In this document: positions 24,287 through 34,581 of the stretch, in pieces
Position numbering within the stretch: position 1 is the first letter of the stretch
Layout of the letters: every line of letters begins with the position of its first letter
Source: Perognathus longimembris pacificus
Lineage: Eukaryota > Chordata > Mammalia > Rodentia > Heteromyidae
Direction: 5' to 3'
NCBI RefSeq assembly: GCF_023159225.1
Contig: NC_063167.1
Coordinates: 20,091,360-20,155,359 of the forward strand
Length of the DNA: 64,000 nucleotides
Translations under genes and position numbers: made by a program
The notes under the pieces: model-generated
Database searches by the model: none
What the model was told of the DNA's origin: nothing
What the model saw: the letters and a program-made list of their open reading frames with translations, nothing else

Positions 24287-24527
24287 GTCTCTCTCTCTCT
24301 CTCTCTCCCCCCCCCCCATACTAGGTGCTTGAACTCAAGACCTTGTGCTCTCTCACATGCCACTCTTATCACTTGAGTTGTGCCTCTAGTCCTGTTTTTT
24401 TGCTAGTTATTTTGGAGAAGGAGTCTCTTGGACAATTCTGATTGGACTGGCTTTGAACTTCTATTTACCATATCTCTGCCTTCTGAATAACTAAGGTGAT
24501 AGGTGTAAGCCACTGGCACAAAGCTCA
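24287..24527 (-). mobile_element. (CT)n tract and old B1-Geo SINE
   Basis: A (CT)n(C)n run at 24287-24318 precedes a decayed minus-strand B1-Geo. Confidence 0.55.
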
Positions 24528-24539
24528 GATAGTTTTTTG

Positions 24540-24743
24540 GTTGTTTTTTTTCCCCAGGCCTGGGACTTGAACTCAGGGCCTGAGCACTGTCCCTGAGCTT
24601 CTTTTTGCTCAAGGCCAGCACTCTTCCACTTGAGCCACAGCACCACTTCCGGCCTTTTCTGTTTATGTGGTGCTGAGGAATTGAATCCAGGGCTTCATGC
24701 ATGCTAGGCAAGCACTCTACTGCTAAGCCACATTCCCAGCCCC
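24540..24743 (-). mobile_element. IDL-Geo SINE
   Basis: Minus-strand copy from CCCCAGGCCTGGGAC to CACATTCCCAGCCCC. Confidence 0.87.
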
Positions 24744-24920
24744 CAGATTGGGTATTTTTTAAAATAATTTTTGAGTCTTGAAGATGGTAGCACACAGTGC
24801 CTAAAAGCACCGATCATGGAGGCCAACACATCCAGCTCTGAGTCCTAGCTTTGTTAAGGCCTAGTCATGTCCTGTCTTCCGTTTCCTTATTGAAATAATC
24901 TGGGACAAAATTAGTATTTA

Positions 24921-25160
24921 TGGCCAGGTGCCGGTGGCTCACGCCTGTAATCCTAGCTACTGAAGAGGCTGAGATCTGAGCATTGCGGTTCAAAGCCAGA
25001 CTGGGCAGGAAAGTTCTAATGACTCTTATCTCCTATTAACCACCAGAAAATAGGAAGTGGTGCTGTGGCTCAAGTGGTAGAGCAGTAACCTTGAGCTGAA
25101 GACCTCAGGGACAGCACCCAGGCCCAAAGTTCAAGCCCCATGAACAACAACAACAATTAA
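24921..25160 (+). mobile_element. B1-Geo SINE
   Basis: Well-preserved plus-strand copy with head GCCAGGTGCCGGTGGCTCAC and an (AAC)n tail. Confidence 0.8.
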
Positions 25161-25179
25161 AAAATAGTACTATGGAGTT

Positions 25180-25500
25180 TTCTTTTTTTTTTCTTGTTTT
25201 CTTTTTTCAGGCAGTATCTTGCTATGTAGCGCAAAGTGGCTTCAAACTCAGGATACTCCTGCTTCAGCTTCCTGAAAGCTGGAATTACAGGCATGTTCCA
25301 TCACACCCCCCCTTTTTTTTTTTGGCCAGTCCTGGGGCTTGGACTCAGGGCCTGAGCACTGTCCCTGGCTTCTTTTTGCTCAAGGCTAGCACTCTGCCAC
25401 TTGAGCCACAGCGCCACTTCTGGCCGTTTTCTGTATATGTGGTGCTGGGGAATTGAACCCAGGGCAGGCACTCTTGCCACTAGGCCATATCCCCAGCCCC
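25180..25500 (-). mobile_element. B1 monomer followed by IDL-Geo SINE
   Basis: A minus-strand B1-like monomer (about 25180-25305) is followed by an IDL-Geo copy (25312-25500) that has lost part of its head arm. CACACCCCCC(T)n occurs on both sides of the latter. Confidence 0.75.
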
Positions 25501-25554
25501 CCAGCACACCCCCTTTTTTAAAAAATAATTTTTAAAATAAAAATTCATAGAAAT

Positions 25555-25786
25555 GCCAAGTGCTGGTGGCTCATACTTGTAACCCCAGCTACTCAGGAGG
25601 CTGAGATCTAAGGATCTGGTTAAAGCCAGCCGTGGCAGGAAAGTCTTTAAGACTTTTATCTCCAATTAAGCACCAGAAAACCAGAAGTGGAGGTGTAGCT
25701 CAAAGTAAAAGAACTCTAGCCTTGAGCACAAAAAGCTCAAGGACAGCATCCAGGCTCTGAGTTCAAGCCCCAGTATCAGGAAAAAT
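25555..25786 (+). mobile_element. B1-Geo SINE
   Basis: Plus-strand copy, from head CAAGTGCTGGTGGCTCATAC to tail CAAGCCCCAGTATCAGG. Confidence 0.78.
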
Positions 25787-25966
25787 ATTGATAATCTATG
25801 TGAAACAAACATATTATGTCCACAAAGCAGTTAGCGATAGCTTTTCAATTTTCTTTTTGTTGTTGTTATTTGTCATTGAGGTGGATAACATCTTATTTTG
25901 TTAGATCTACAACAGCTTATACTACAATGGCACAGTGGAGCCAGTGGTTTTAGAGGAATTTAAATT

Positions 25967-26168
25967 TTTTTTTTTTTTGGCCAGTCCTGGGCCTTGGACT
26001 CAGGGCCCGAGCACTGTCCCTGGCTTCTTCCCGTTGAGCTAGCACTCTGCCACCTGAGCCACAGCGCCCCTTCTGGCCGTTTTCCATATATGTGGTGCTG
26101 GGGTATCGAACCAAGAGCTTCATGTGTAGGAGGCAAGCACTGTTGCCACTAAGCCATATTCCCAGCCC
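25967..26168 (-). mobile_element. IDL-Geo SINE
   Basis: Minus-strand copy flanked by GAATTTAAA-type sequence. It lies next to an antisense L1 3' end. Confidence 0.87.
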
Positions 26169-26169
26169 C

Positions 26170-26300
26170 GAATTTAAAAATTTTTTAATTTTGTCAAGGT
26201 TATACAGAGGAGTTACAGTTAAATAGTAAGGTAGTGAGTACATTTCTTGTCAAACTTGTTCCCTCCTCCCTCATTTTTCTCCCACCTTCCCTCCTTAGAG
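26170..26300 (-). mobile_element. L1 3' end, antisense
   Basis: TTGTCAAGGTTATACAGAGG, ACATTTCTTGTCAAACTTGT and the C/T-rich tail of the motif match the antisense L1 3' terminus at 37392 onward. Confidence 0.6.
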
Positions 26301-26317
26301 GAACTTATTTATTTATT

Positions 26318-26668
26318 TATTTTTGCCAGTCCTGGGCCTTGAACTCAGGGCCTGAGCACTGTCCCTGGCTTCTTTTTGCTCAAGGCTAGCACTCTACCAC
26401 TTGAGCCACAGCGCCACTTCTGGCTTTTTCTATATATGTGGTGCTGAGGAATCGAACCCAGGCTTCATGCATGCTAGGCAAGCACTCCACCACTAGGCCA
26501 CCTTCCCAGCCCCTTGAACCACGACTTCACTTCTGGCTTTTTTGTTGGGTTAACTGGAGATAAACTCTCCTAGACCTTCCTGCCAGGGCCGACTTTGAAC
26601 CGAGATTCCTTAGATCTCAGCCTCCCGAGTTGCTAGGATTACAGGTGTGAGCCACTGGCGCCGGGCTA
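26318..26668 (-). mobile_element. IDL-Geo and B1-Geo SINEs
   Basis: An IDL-Geo copy (about 26318-26513) abuts the remaining part of a minus-strand B1-Geo (26514-26668). It ends only about 65 bp before the ZBTB8B exon. Confidence 0.75.
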
Positions 26669-26732
26669 GAAACGAACTCGTCATGGTAAGGCTGGGATTT
26701 GTGAATTCACTCACATAAAAACATCTTGTCAG

Positions 26733-27734
26733 GGATCCAGGCCCGGGGAGAGAGCAGAGCCGCGGTGGGAGCGATGGAGGCGCAGTCGTACTGTGCCAAG
26801 CTCCTGGGGGAGCTGAACGAACAGCGGAAGAGGGACTTCTTCTGCGACTGCAGCATCATCGTGGAAGGGCGCATCTTCAAGGCGCACCGGAACATCTTGT
26901 TTGCCAACAGCGGCTACTTCCGCGCCCTGCTCCTCCACTACATCCAGGACAGCGGGCGGCACAGCACGGCCTCGTTGGACATTGTCACCTCGGATGCCTT
27001 CGCCGTCATCTTGGATTTCCTCTACTCGGGCAAGTTGGATTTGTGTGGGGAGAACGTGATCGAAGTGATGTCGGCGGCCAGCTACCTGCAGATGAACGAC
27101 GTGGTGAGCTTCTGCAAGGCCTACATCCGGTCGTCGCTGGACATCTGCAGGAAGATGGAGAAGGAGGCCGCGGTGGCTGCCGCCGCGGCGCCTCGGGACC
27201 CTCGGGACGGCAGGGGGAGCCCCATTTCGGGGAGGGAGGGGACCTCCTGTCGTACCCAGAGCTGGGGCAGCTCCCCAGCCTTGGCTGAAAGGAGCGGGGA
27301 CCGCTCGAGATCGCCCCCGTGCGACGACTGCGGGGACTGCCACGCCTCGGAGCTGCTGCTGAAAGACAGCCAGGGCTGCGGCTTGGCCCACAGTGACCCC
27401 CTGTCTTCTTTTCCGGGAAGGGTCGAGCCCAAAGGGGAGCCTGATGGGGCCGCAGCGGAGGGGGAGGAGGGTGAACAGCAGCTGCAGTTCACGGCCCCGC
27501 CGAGCCTGGCCCGCGTGGAGGAGGGCCTGCCCAGCAGCCCTGCGGGGGACTTGGCGTACACCAACTGCCAGGTGAAGCAACTCCTGGAAGCTCTCCTGCG
27601 CAGCGGGGCTGCCCACAGCAAAGACGACGCAGGCCATCATTTTTCCCGGAGTCTGGAGGGAAGGCCAGACCGTGCAAGAGTAGCCATGAGTTCCATGATG
27701 GACGTCCGGAATGACTGGTATGCAGAGGACGCAG
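26733..27734 (+). CDS. ZBTB8B: ZBTB8B exon 2: BTB domain and linker
   Basis: The ATG at 26774 has G at -3 and G at +4 (GAGCGATGG). It begins [20 protein letters not shown], matching the family start. The exon probably opens at 26733 after TTGTCAG; CCAG at 26737-26740 is an alternative. Bases 26733-26773 would be 5' UTR. The donor is GCAG|GTGAGC at 27734/27735, splitting a Gly codon. Coding part 961 nt, 320 codons plus one base. Confidence 0.93.
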
Positions 27735-30700
27735 GTGAGCGCCGTTCCCGTTCATCACCCCTGCAGGCATGTAGCATGCACCCGGGATGCCCTCTGCTCC
27801 TGCGTCATTGGGATTGTCATGGTCCTCACCACCATCATCATCATCATCACCGTCATCATCATCACCACTACCACCTCCAGTAGGTATTAACTGAGCATCT
27901 CTTGTATACAAAACATGGTTTCTTCACAGGCCTTTTGTGTTTTGCCTCTAGGACTTCATTCCATAGCTGCCTCCTTGAGGAACTGGTTTCAGGACTCCTC
28001 TCTCATAATAGGGTCTGCAGGTACTCAAGTCTCTTGACTTGATGCTTAGAGTAATGTACTTATATACATTATTTTTATTTTATTATATTTTAACTTTATT
28101 TACTTATTGGTTGCCAGTCCTGGACCTTGGACTCAGCACCTGGGCACTGTCCCTGGCTTCTTTTTGCTCAAGGCTAGAACTCAACCTCTGGAGCCACAGC
28201 ACCACTTCCAGCTTTTTCTGTGTATGTGGTGCTGAGGAATCAAACCCAGGGCTTCATGCATGCTAGGCAAGCACTCTACTGCTAAGCTACATTCCCAGCT
28301 CCTATTTACTTATTTAATCAGTCATGGGGCTTGAACTCTGCACCTGGGAGCTGTTCCTGAGCTCTTCAGCTCAAGGCTAACACACTCTACCACTTGAACC
28401 ATAGCACCACTTCTGGTTTTCTGGTGGTTAATTTGAAATAAGAGTCTCATGGACTTTCCTGCCCGGGATTGGTTTTAAACTACCATCCTCAGATCTCAGG
28501 GTTGGCTTTGAACCTCCATCTTCATATCTCAGCCTCCCCAGTAGCTAAGATTACAGGTGTGAGCGCTGGAACCCAGCTTAAATTTATTTTTGTATGTGTC
28601 AGTACTGGAGCTTGAACTCTGCCTTGCTCTCTACTTGGCACTCCCCACCCCCCCAAAAAAAAACCCAAGCAAACAAACAAAGGCTCAAGGATGGACTGGT
28701 GCCTTACCACTTGAACCACAGTTCTATTTCCAGATCTTTATTGGTTAATTGGGGGTAAGAGTGTCACAGACTTTTCTGTCCCAGCTGGCTACAAACCTTG
28801 ATCCTTGGGTTTTAGCTTCCTGAGTAGCTAGTATTACAGGTGTGAGCCATTGGTGTATGACTTTACTGTGTGTTTTTATAGCTTGTCAAGGGAGCTGTAC
28901 AATGCCAGTATGGGGAAATAACTTGAAGGCTCCACAGTGGCAGGAAGTAGGCGGCATGAGCTATAGCTTTTATCCCAGGAAACAGACGATCATTCCTGTT
29001 TTGTAGGCATCTCCAGCTCTGCAGTGTGATCTGAGGAAGATCATAGTTTGACTGATATCTCTAGCAGTATGCTGTAAGATGCTGCTTTTTCTTAGGAAAA
29101 AGCAGATCAACAGATATTGAAGTCACCATGGCTTTTGCAGAATTTCAGGCATTAATTAGTAGAAGGAGAACTAGAAACCAAAGAGAATAATCTCCAATCT
29201 GACACAAAACAATGTTGGGCTCTCCCTTGAAATTCTGCTTGTCCTTTTTCTTTTTCTTTTTTCTTTTTGTAGCATTTCAGATACATGTCCTGAGAAGGTA
29301 CTAGAGAAATGAGTTACTCCACAAAGCCTGGGCCACTTAACGGATAAATAAATACTGAGTTGCTGGGTGCTGGTGGCTCATACTTGTAATCTTAGCTACT
29401 GAGGAGGCTGAGATCTGAGGACTGAGATTTGAAGCCATCATAGGCAGGGAAGTCCATAGACTGATTTTCAATTAACCACCAGAAGAAAAGACAGCTGTAA
29501 TTCACGTGGTAGAGCACTAGTCTTGAGCTAAAAAGCAAAGGGGCAGGACCTAGGCCCTAAATTCGAGCCCCAGTACTGGCACAAAAGGCAGGCAGGCGGG
29601 CAGGCAAGCTAGCAAACAATATTGTGAGATATCACTGTGGGCATTTCTTTATTCATCCCTTCATTCTAGTCCAGAAGTCTGACTCATCTCAGGAGGTTTT
29701 CAAACTTTTGAAGGTATTGAGAGGATCTCTGTTAGCTCACGCACAGTGGGACAGGCTGGGTGGCTTACATAACAGTTCTCACAGTTCTGAAAAACTGAGA
29801 GTCCAAGGTCAAGGTGAAATGGCTGTAAACCAGATCTACAGTCATCCACCTTTGCACTGGGCCCTTACTTGCCCTTTTCTTTGAATGTGCCATGAGTGGG
29901 GGAGGGGTGGGGACATGGAGGAGAGACCAAGAGCTTCCCTATCATTAGAATCCCACCTCTATGACCTCGTTTGCCTCAATTAACTCTTTAAAGGGCTTAT
30001 CTCCCAATTTACTCACTTCAGGGGTTAAGGCTTCAAGGTATAAATTCAAGGTGGAAGACATTGAATATTATGTGAGGTGTTTTGCCTGCTATGGGTTCTG
30101 AGATTGCAATCTGAGCTGTATTTCTGACTGTAAGACACATTCAGAGACATTTACCAGTTAGTACTGTGCCTCAGCACCCCACTTGAGTCCGAGAGCCAAA
30201 GTGAAAATTCCATCTGGTGCCCTGCTCATGGCTTTCTCCCTGGTGGAATCCTCCAGCTCCCCATCCTGTCTGTTCACCAGAGGGTGGCTCGGGTTGTCGC
30301 TGCTTATAGTACATCTAACCCAGTCCCTTGGGTTTTCCAGGTGACGTGCTGGTGGTCCCCATCAAGCTCCACAAGTGTCCTTTCTGCCCTTACACGGCCA
30401 AGCAGAAAGGCATCCTGAAGCGCCACATCCGCTCACACACAGGCGAGCGGCCCTACCCTTGCGAGACCTGCGGCAAAAGGTTCACAAGACAGGAGCACCT
30501 TCGGAGCCACGCCCTGAGCGTAAGGACCAACCCCGCCCCCCGCATTTTCTGTGAACATAAATTTCTGCTATACCGAGCTTCAGCAGGGATAATGGCATTT
30601 AAAGTTAAAACTTAAACCAGATGTCCATGGCTCACACCTATAATCCTAGCTACTCAGGAAGCTGAGATCTGAGGATGGTGGTTCAAAGTCAGACCAGGCA

Positions 30701-33411
30701 GAAAAGTCTGTGAGATTCTTAGCACCAGAAAGCTGTAATTGATGCTGTGGCTCAAAGTGGTAGAGCACAAGCCTTGAGCACAAAAACTCAGGGACACCAT
30801 TCAGGCCCTGAGTTCAAGCTCCAGGACCAGCAAAAAATAAAATAAAATAAATATATATGTATATAATATAATAAATAAATAATAAAGAAAACTAGTCTGT
30901 TTCTATGTAAGTTTTAAGTGTGTGTGTGTGTGTGTGTGTGTGTCCTGGGGCTTGAACTCAGGGCCTGGGCACTGTCCCTGAGCTGCTTTTGCTCAAGGCT
31001 AGCACTCTACCATTTGAGCCACAACGCCACTTCTGGCTTTTTCTGTTTATGTGGAACTGAGGAATTGAACCCAGGGCTTCATGCATGCTAGACAAGCACT
31101 CTACCGCTTAGCCACATTCCCAGCCCAACAGACTAGTTTTCTAAGGGGAAGAGTCAGAAACGTTTTGATCCTTATAAGGGGCAGTTGTCAGAAGGTCGGG
31201 GACACTGGGGGATTTGAGAGGGGGTTGTGGGTCTTCTTCCACCTGTGTGATGCCAAAGGCAAGCTACTGCCTCTGTGTCCCCACCAGCCCCAGCACTGGG
31301 AAGAGGGAAAGAGGAAGGACATCCTATATTTAGATATATAGATATAGATATAGATATAGATATGTATATGTATATATATAGGTATATATATAGGTATATA
31401 TATGGGGTATACTTACAGAGGTGCCTGTGGGCAGCAAATAGAGCTCCTGTCCAGGGGGAGTGCCCCTCTAACTAGCTGCCCCTTGGCACTGTTTTCATGG
31501 TCACTGGCAACTCCTATCGGCTACACAGCATTTGGACCATTTACAAAGATGTTGTATTTATGGCTGTCTCTGAGCAAGGTAATGAATCTTTGAAATAGCT
31601 AGTATAAAAATAGTTTGGACTTCCAAGAAGGCTATGAAGAACATAGAGCTGGGGATGGAGTTCAGTGGTAGACTGCTTGCCTGGAATACTTGAGGCCTTG
31701 AGTTTGATCCTAAGAATGATAAGGAAGGGATGGGGAGAGGGAAGGAGGTAGGGAGGGGCAGAAGGAAACAAGAATGGAGGAAGTGTAAAAAAAGAATCAC
31801 AATATTTGCAAGGCATATGTCTGAAAAGGATCTAGAAGACACAGATCAGGGAAGATCACAGTTCCAGATTAGCCTGGGCAAAAACACCCATCTCAATCCA
31901 TAGCTGGAGGCATATGACATGTGTCTTGGCTACATGGAAAGTATAAATAAGTAGGATGCAGTCTGAGTTAGCCTGAGTATACAGGTGAGAAAATAAACTG
32001 GGCTGGGAATGTAGCTTAGTGGTAGAGTACTTGCCTAGCATGTACCAAGACCTGGGTTCCATTCCTCACTACCACATCAACAGAAAAAGCCAGAAGTGGC
32101 ACTGTGGCTCAAATTGTAGAGTGCTAATCTTGAGCAAAAGTAGCTCAGGGACAGTGCCCAGGTCCTGAGTTCAAGCCCCAGGACTGGAAAAAAAATTATA
32201 ATAAAAATATAAATGAATTAATAAATTAATTTATTTAAGCTAATCAGTTCACTGAGTGCCCTTTATGCCAGGCACCCAGGATCAATGAGGCCACCTCTGC
32301 CCCTGCAGCCTTGGGTCTTAATGACTGTAAATTGTAAGTTAGTGAACTTCATGAATTTTGCCAACAATTTGCTGGAAGTAGAGCAAAGGAAGATGCTTAC
32401 ATCGACTATATAGCTGGGAGCCCTAAGCTGTCCCAGGGCATCCAGGAAGCCTTCCATGAAAAGTATTAAAAGAGAGAGGGGCTGGGAATGTGGCTTAGTG
32501 GTAGAGTGCTTGCCTAGCATGTACAAAGCCCTGGGTCCTATTCCTTAGCACCACATAAAGAGAAAAAGCTGGGCTGGGAATATGGCATAGTGGTAAAGTG
32601 CTCGCCTTGTGTACAGGAAGCCCTGGGTTCGATTCCTCAGCACCACATATATAGAAAAAGCCAGAAGTGGCGCTGTGGCTCAAGTGGTAGAGTGCTGGCC
32701 TTGAGCAAAAAGAAGCCAGGGACAGTGCTCAGGCCCTGAGTCCAAGGCCCAGGACTGGCAAAAAAAAAAAAAAGAGAAAAGGCTGGAGCTGTGGCTCAGG
32801 AGGTACAGTGGTAGCCTTGAGCAAAGAAGCCAAGGACAGTGCTCAGGCCCTGAGTCCAAGCCCTGGGACTGGCAAAAAAACAACAAAAAAACACAAAAAA
32901 GTATTAAGAGGGGTGAGAAGCTTGTGTTGGGGAGGAGTGGAAGTTAGTTCCAGGTAAGACCAGTGGCCCTGGAGGAGAAAGGATCTGAGACTGCACAAGG
33001 AGAGGGTAGGAAATGAAGCTGGAAGTCAGGGAGTGTCAGGTCACATGGAGCCCATGGACTATAGCTCAGCCCCTAGTTGGTGACACTTAGTGTGTCTGCT
33101 GGTGGTTACAGGTGCACAGATCCAACCGTCCAATCATCTGTAAAGGCTGCAGGAGAACTTTCACAAGCCACCTGTCTCAGGGCTTGCGGCGTTTTGGGCT
33201 GTGTGACAGCTGCACCTGTGTTACAGACACTCACTACGAGGATGATCTGATGCCCATCAACCTTAGTCTGGTGGAGGCCTCATCTGAAAGCCAAGAAAGG
33301 AGTGACACAGACAATGACTGGCCGATCTATGTGGAGTCCGGTGAGGAGAATGACCCAGCTGCAGAGGAGTCTGATGACAAACCACAGATTGGGCCTAACT
33401 TCTCAGATTGA
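26774..33411 (+). CDS. ZBTB8B: Zinc finger and BTB domain-containing protein 8B, complete coding region (3 exons)
   Basis: Exons 26774-27734, 30341-30519 and 33112-33411 join in phase into a 479-residue protein. The BTB/POZ domain is about residues 14-124 ([20 protein letters not shown], then [17 protein letters not shown]), the dimerisation module of BTB-ZF transcription factors. A short Ala tract follows (133-139), then a low-complexity acidic/Ser-rich linker. Two C2H2 fingers follow: C333/C336/H349/H353 and C361/C364/H377/H382, joined by TGERPYP. A further CX2C pair set is at 390/393 and 411/414. The C terminus is acidic. I recognise this as ZBTB8B by its near-identity to the human protein (about 495 residues). 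A nuclear DNA-binding role is inferred from the domains; its targets are not well characterised. Confidence 0.96.
27827..27878 (+). repeat. (CAT/CAC)n trinucleotide repeat
   Basis: Imperfect CAY repeat just inside intron 2. In the exon frame it would encode a His-rich stretch if the intron were retained. Confidence 0.9.
28096..28302 (-). mobile_element. IDL-Geo SINE with TSD
   Basis: Minus-strand copy; TATTTACTTATT lies on both sides. Confidence 0.87.
28317..28860 (-). mobile_element. Two B1-Geo SINEs
   Basis: Minus-strand copies at about 28317-28578, with a duplicated head segment, and about 28590-28860, with an A/C-rich insertion near 28650-28680. Confidence 0.65.
29360..29588 (+). mobile_element. 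B1-Geo SINE
   Basis: Plus-strand copy ending in CCCAGTACTGGCACAAAAGG, followed by a (GGCA)n stretch (29588-29612). Confidence 0.78.
29740..30060. repeat. Possible ancient interspersed repeat (family not assigned)
   Basis: Sequence of the type CAGTTCTCACAGTTCTG followed by GAGTCCAAGGTCAAGGTG and a CTATGACCTCGTTTGCC block looks like a widespread old mammalian repeat. A related piece is at 61085-61460. I cannot assign a family by eye. Confidence 0.3.
30341..30519 (+). CDS. ZBTB8B: ZBTB8B exon 3: zinc fingers 1 and most of 2
   Basis: This 179-nt exon lies between acceptor TTTTCCAG (30340) and donor AGC|GTAAGG. It encodes [20 protein letters not shown] onward, through RSHALS. It contains all ligands of finger 1 and the first three of finger 2; the last His of finger 2 comes from the next exon. 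Confidence 0.95.
30614..30850 (+). mobile_element. B1-Geo SINE
   Basis: Plus-strand copy with an (AAAAT)n tail that runs into AT-rich sequence up to about 30886. Confidence 0.78.
30918..31126 (-). mobile_element. (TG)n tract plus IDL-Geo SINE
   Basis: A (GT)n run at 30918-30944 leads into a minus-strand IDL-Geo (about 30945-31126). A perfect 15-nt inverted repeat brackets both (30887-30901 and 31127-31141). Confidence 0.82.
31334..31406. repeat. (GATA)n/(TATA)n microsatellite
   Basis: GATATA hexanucleotide-like repeats grading into TATATAGG repeats in ZBTB8B intron 3. Confidence 0.85.
31647..31730 (+). mobile_element. ID-like monomer
   Basis: GGAGTTCAGTGGTAGACTGC and GAGTTTGATCCT form the tRNA-like head without Geo. 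A purine-rich tail extends to about 31790. Confidence 0.6.
32001..32200 (+). mobile_element. IDL-Geo SINE
   Basis: Plus-strand copy with an older head (GCCTAGCATGTACCAAGACC). Confidence 0.85.
32478..32895 (+). mobile_element. IDL-Geo SINE split by a younger IDL-Geo
   Basis: The head (32478-32571) and Geo half (about 32782-32895) of one plus-strand copy are separated by a second copy (about 32572-32775). AGAGAAAAAGCTGG/AGAGAAAAGGCTGG marks the inner duplication, and AAAGTATTAA the outer one. Confidence 0.88.
33112..33411 (+). CDS. ZBTB8B: ZBTB8B exon 4: last finger ligand, CX2C motifs and acidic tail
   Basis: The exon begins right after GGTTACAG with GTG CAC (Val-His), where the His completes finger 2. 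It continues [15 protein letters not shown], then LCDSCTC, then a Glu/Asp-rich tail ending in PNFSD and TGA at 33409-33411. 99 codons plus stop. Confidence 0.95.
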   Translation: MHRSNRPIICKGCRRTFTSHLSQGLRRFGLCDSCTCVTDTHYEDDLMPINLSLVEASSESQERSDTDNDWPIYVESGEENDPAAEESDDKPQIGPNFSD

Positions 33412-33612
33412 GAGACATTTAACATAACCGTAAATCAGTGAGGATGGTGGGGAAAGATATAGAATGTGTTATTGCTTACTCTATGCTGAAAACCACTATT
33501 TGTTCCATTTTGTGGAACCTTAAAAGGAATGTTTTTTTCCCACGGTTGTTATACTTGCATTTTATTAGACTATATGATAGAAGTTGGATGTTGTGATAAA
33601 AACTAGTAACTT
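33412..33612 (+). other. ZBTB8B: ZBTB8B 3' UTR, proximal part
   Basis: Single-copy sequence directly after the stop codon. The end of the transcript cannot be placed: no obvious poly-A site appears before the next SINE, and an ATTAAA at 34382 is only one possibility. The true UTR may extend through several of the following repeats. Confidence 0.5.
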
Positions 33613-34110
33613 TTGCTAGCTATAGTGGATCACACCTAATAATGCTACCAACTCAGGAGGCTGATATCTGAGCATCATAGTTGAAAGTCAGCCTGGTTCG
33701 GAAAAGTCTATGAGACTCTCATACCAATTAACAAGTAAAAAGCCAGAAGTAGAGCTTGGCTCAAACAGGAACGTGCCAGCTTTGATCAAGAAGCTAAGGG
33801 GCAATGCCCAAATCTTGAGTTCAAGCCCCAGTACCAGCACACATACACAGAAAAAACTATTAACTGTGTATGTGTGTGTGGCTCCTGGGGTTTGAACTCA
33901 GGGTCTGGGCACTGTCCCTAAGATTCTTTTTCTCAAGGCTAGCACTCTACCACTTGAGTCACAGTGCCACTTCCAACTTTTTCGGATTAGTTTATTGGAG
34001 ATAGGAGAGTCTCATGAACTTTTCTGCCCAGGCTGGCTTCAAACCACAATTCTCAGGTCTCAGCCTCCTGAGTAGCCAGGATTATAGACATGAGCCACCA
34101 GCACCCTGCA
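33613..34110. mobile_element. Converging B1-Geo SINEs
   Basis: A plus-strand B1-Geo (about 33613-33850) faces a minus-strand B1-Geo (about 33875-34110), tail to tail across a short TG-rich spacer. Confidence 0.7.
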
Positions 34111-34564
34111 AGACCAGTAGCTTTTGAGTGCAGTGCCCTTGGGTTTCTCAGGACTTGGCCAGCCTCACTTCAGTTCTGGGAGAGTTGAGTTCAGCCCCGA
34201 GGCTAACCAGCTACTATCCATACTTCATTGGAGGAAGAAAGCTCCTCCACTCTTGTTTTCACCTTGTCTCAGTGTCTGCATTCCTTCCTCATCCACCTCT
34301 GTGAAACAAGGAGTTTGAGGATCAATCTGCCCTTTGACGTGCCTCTCCCAATGAATTCCACATTTTAATAATCTGGCAAGGGATTAAAGAGACAGCTTCC
34401 TTGATAGGAAGCAGGCAGGGCTGACTGGCTATATGATCATAAAAGGTATTGTCTTGAATCTGGTATGCTTATATGTAGACAGCATGGAAATGTGCTAAGA
34501 GGCTCCCTCAGGAGCCTAATTTAGTATCCAGTTGAATTAAATTGTACATGTACCTCTCCCCGTG

Positions 34565-34581
34565 CCCCCCCCCCCCCCCCC
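34565..34581. repeat. Poly-C tract
   Basis: Seventeen consecutive C, a likely sequencing-sensitive and polymorphic homopolymer. Confidence 0.95.

Larger units (their letters stand above)
21194..26732 (+). other. ZBTB8B: ZBTB8B intron 1 (inferred)
   Basis: Bounded by the inferred exon 1 donor and a TTGTCAG acceptor before the BTB exon. It carries many SINEs and SINE-free stretches at 21560-21798, 22956-23381 and 23623-24286, with no exon-like sequence. An octamer-like ATTTGCAT is at 21700-21707. Confidence 0.6.
27735..30340 (+). other. ZBTB8B: ZBTB8B intron 2
   Basis: GT-AG intron of 2606 nt. It holds a CAT/CAC trinucleotide repeat at 27827-27878, SINEs at 28096-28860 and 29360-29588, and an old repeat candidate at 29740-30060. 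The stretch 28861-29359 shows nothing recognisable. The BTB exon frame stays open into this intron until 27883. Confidence 0.85.
30520..33111 (+). other. ZBTB8B: ZBTB8B intron 3
   Basis: GT-AG intron of 2592 nt ending GTGGTTACAG. It contains B1-Geo, IDL-Geo and ID-like SINEs and GATA/TATA-rich microsatellites. Unique parts (31142-31333, 31407-31640, 32905-33111) show no exon signature. Confidence 0.85.

Noticed and set aside
26729..27640. 303-codon minus-strand open frame opposite the BTB exon
   Set aside because: Antisense shadow of the GC-rich ZBTB8B exon. The plus-strand frame is the recognised protein.
31402..31593. Small frames next to the GATA microsatellite in ZBTB8B intron 3
   Set aside because: Low-complexity translation and no splice support.
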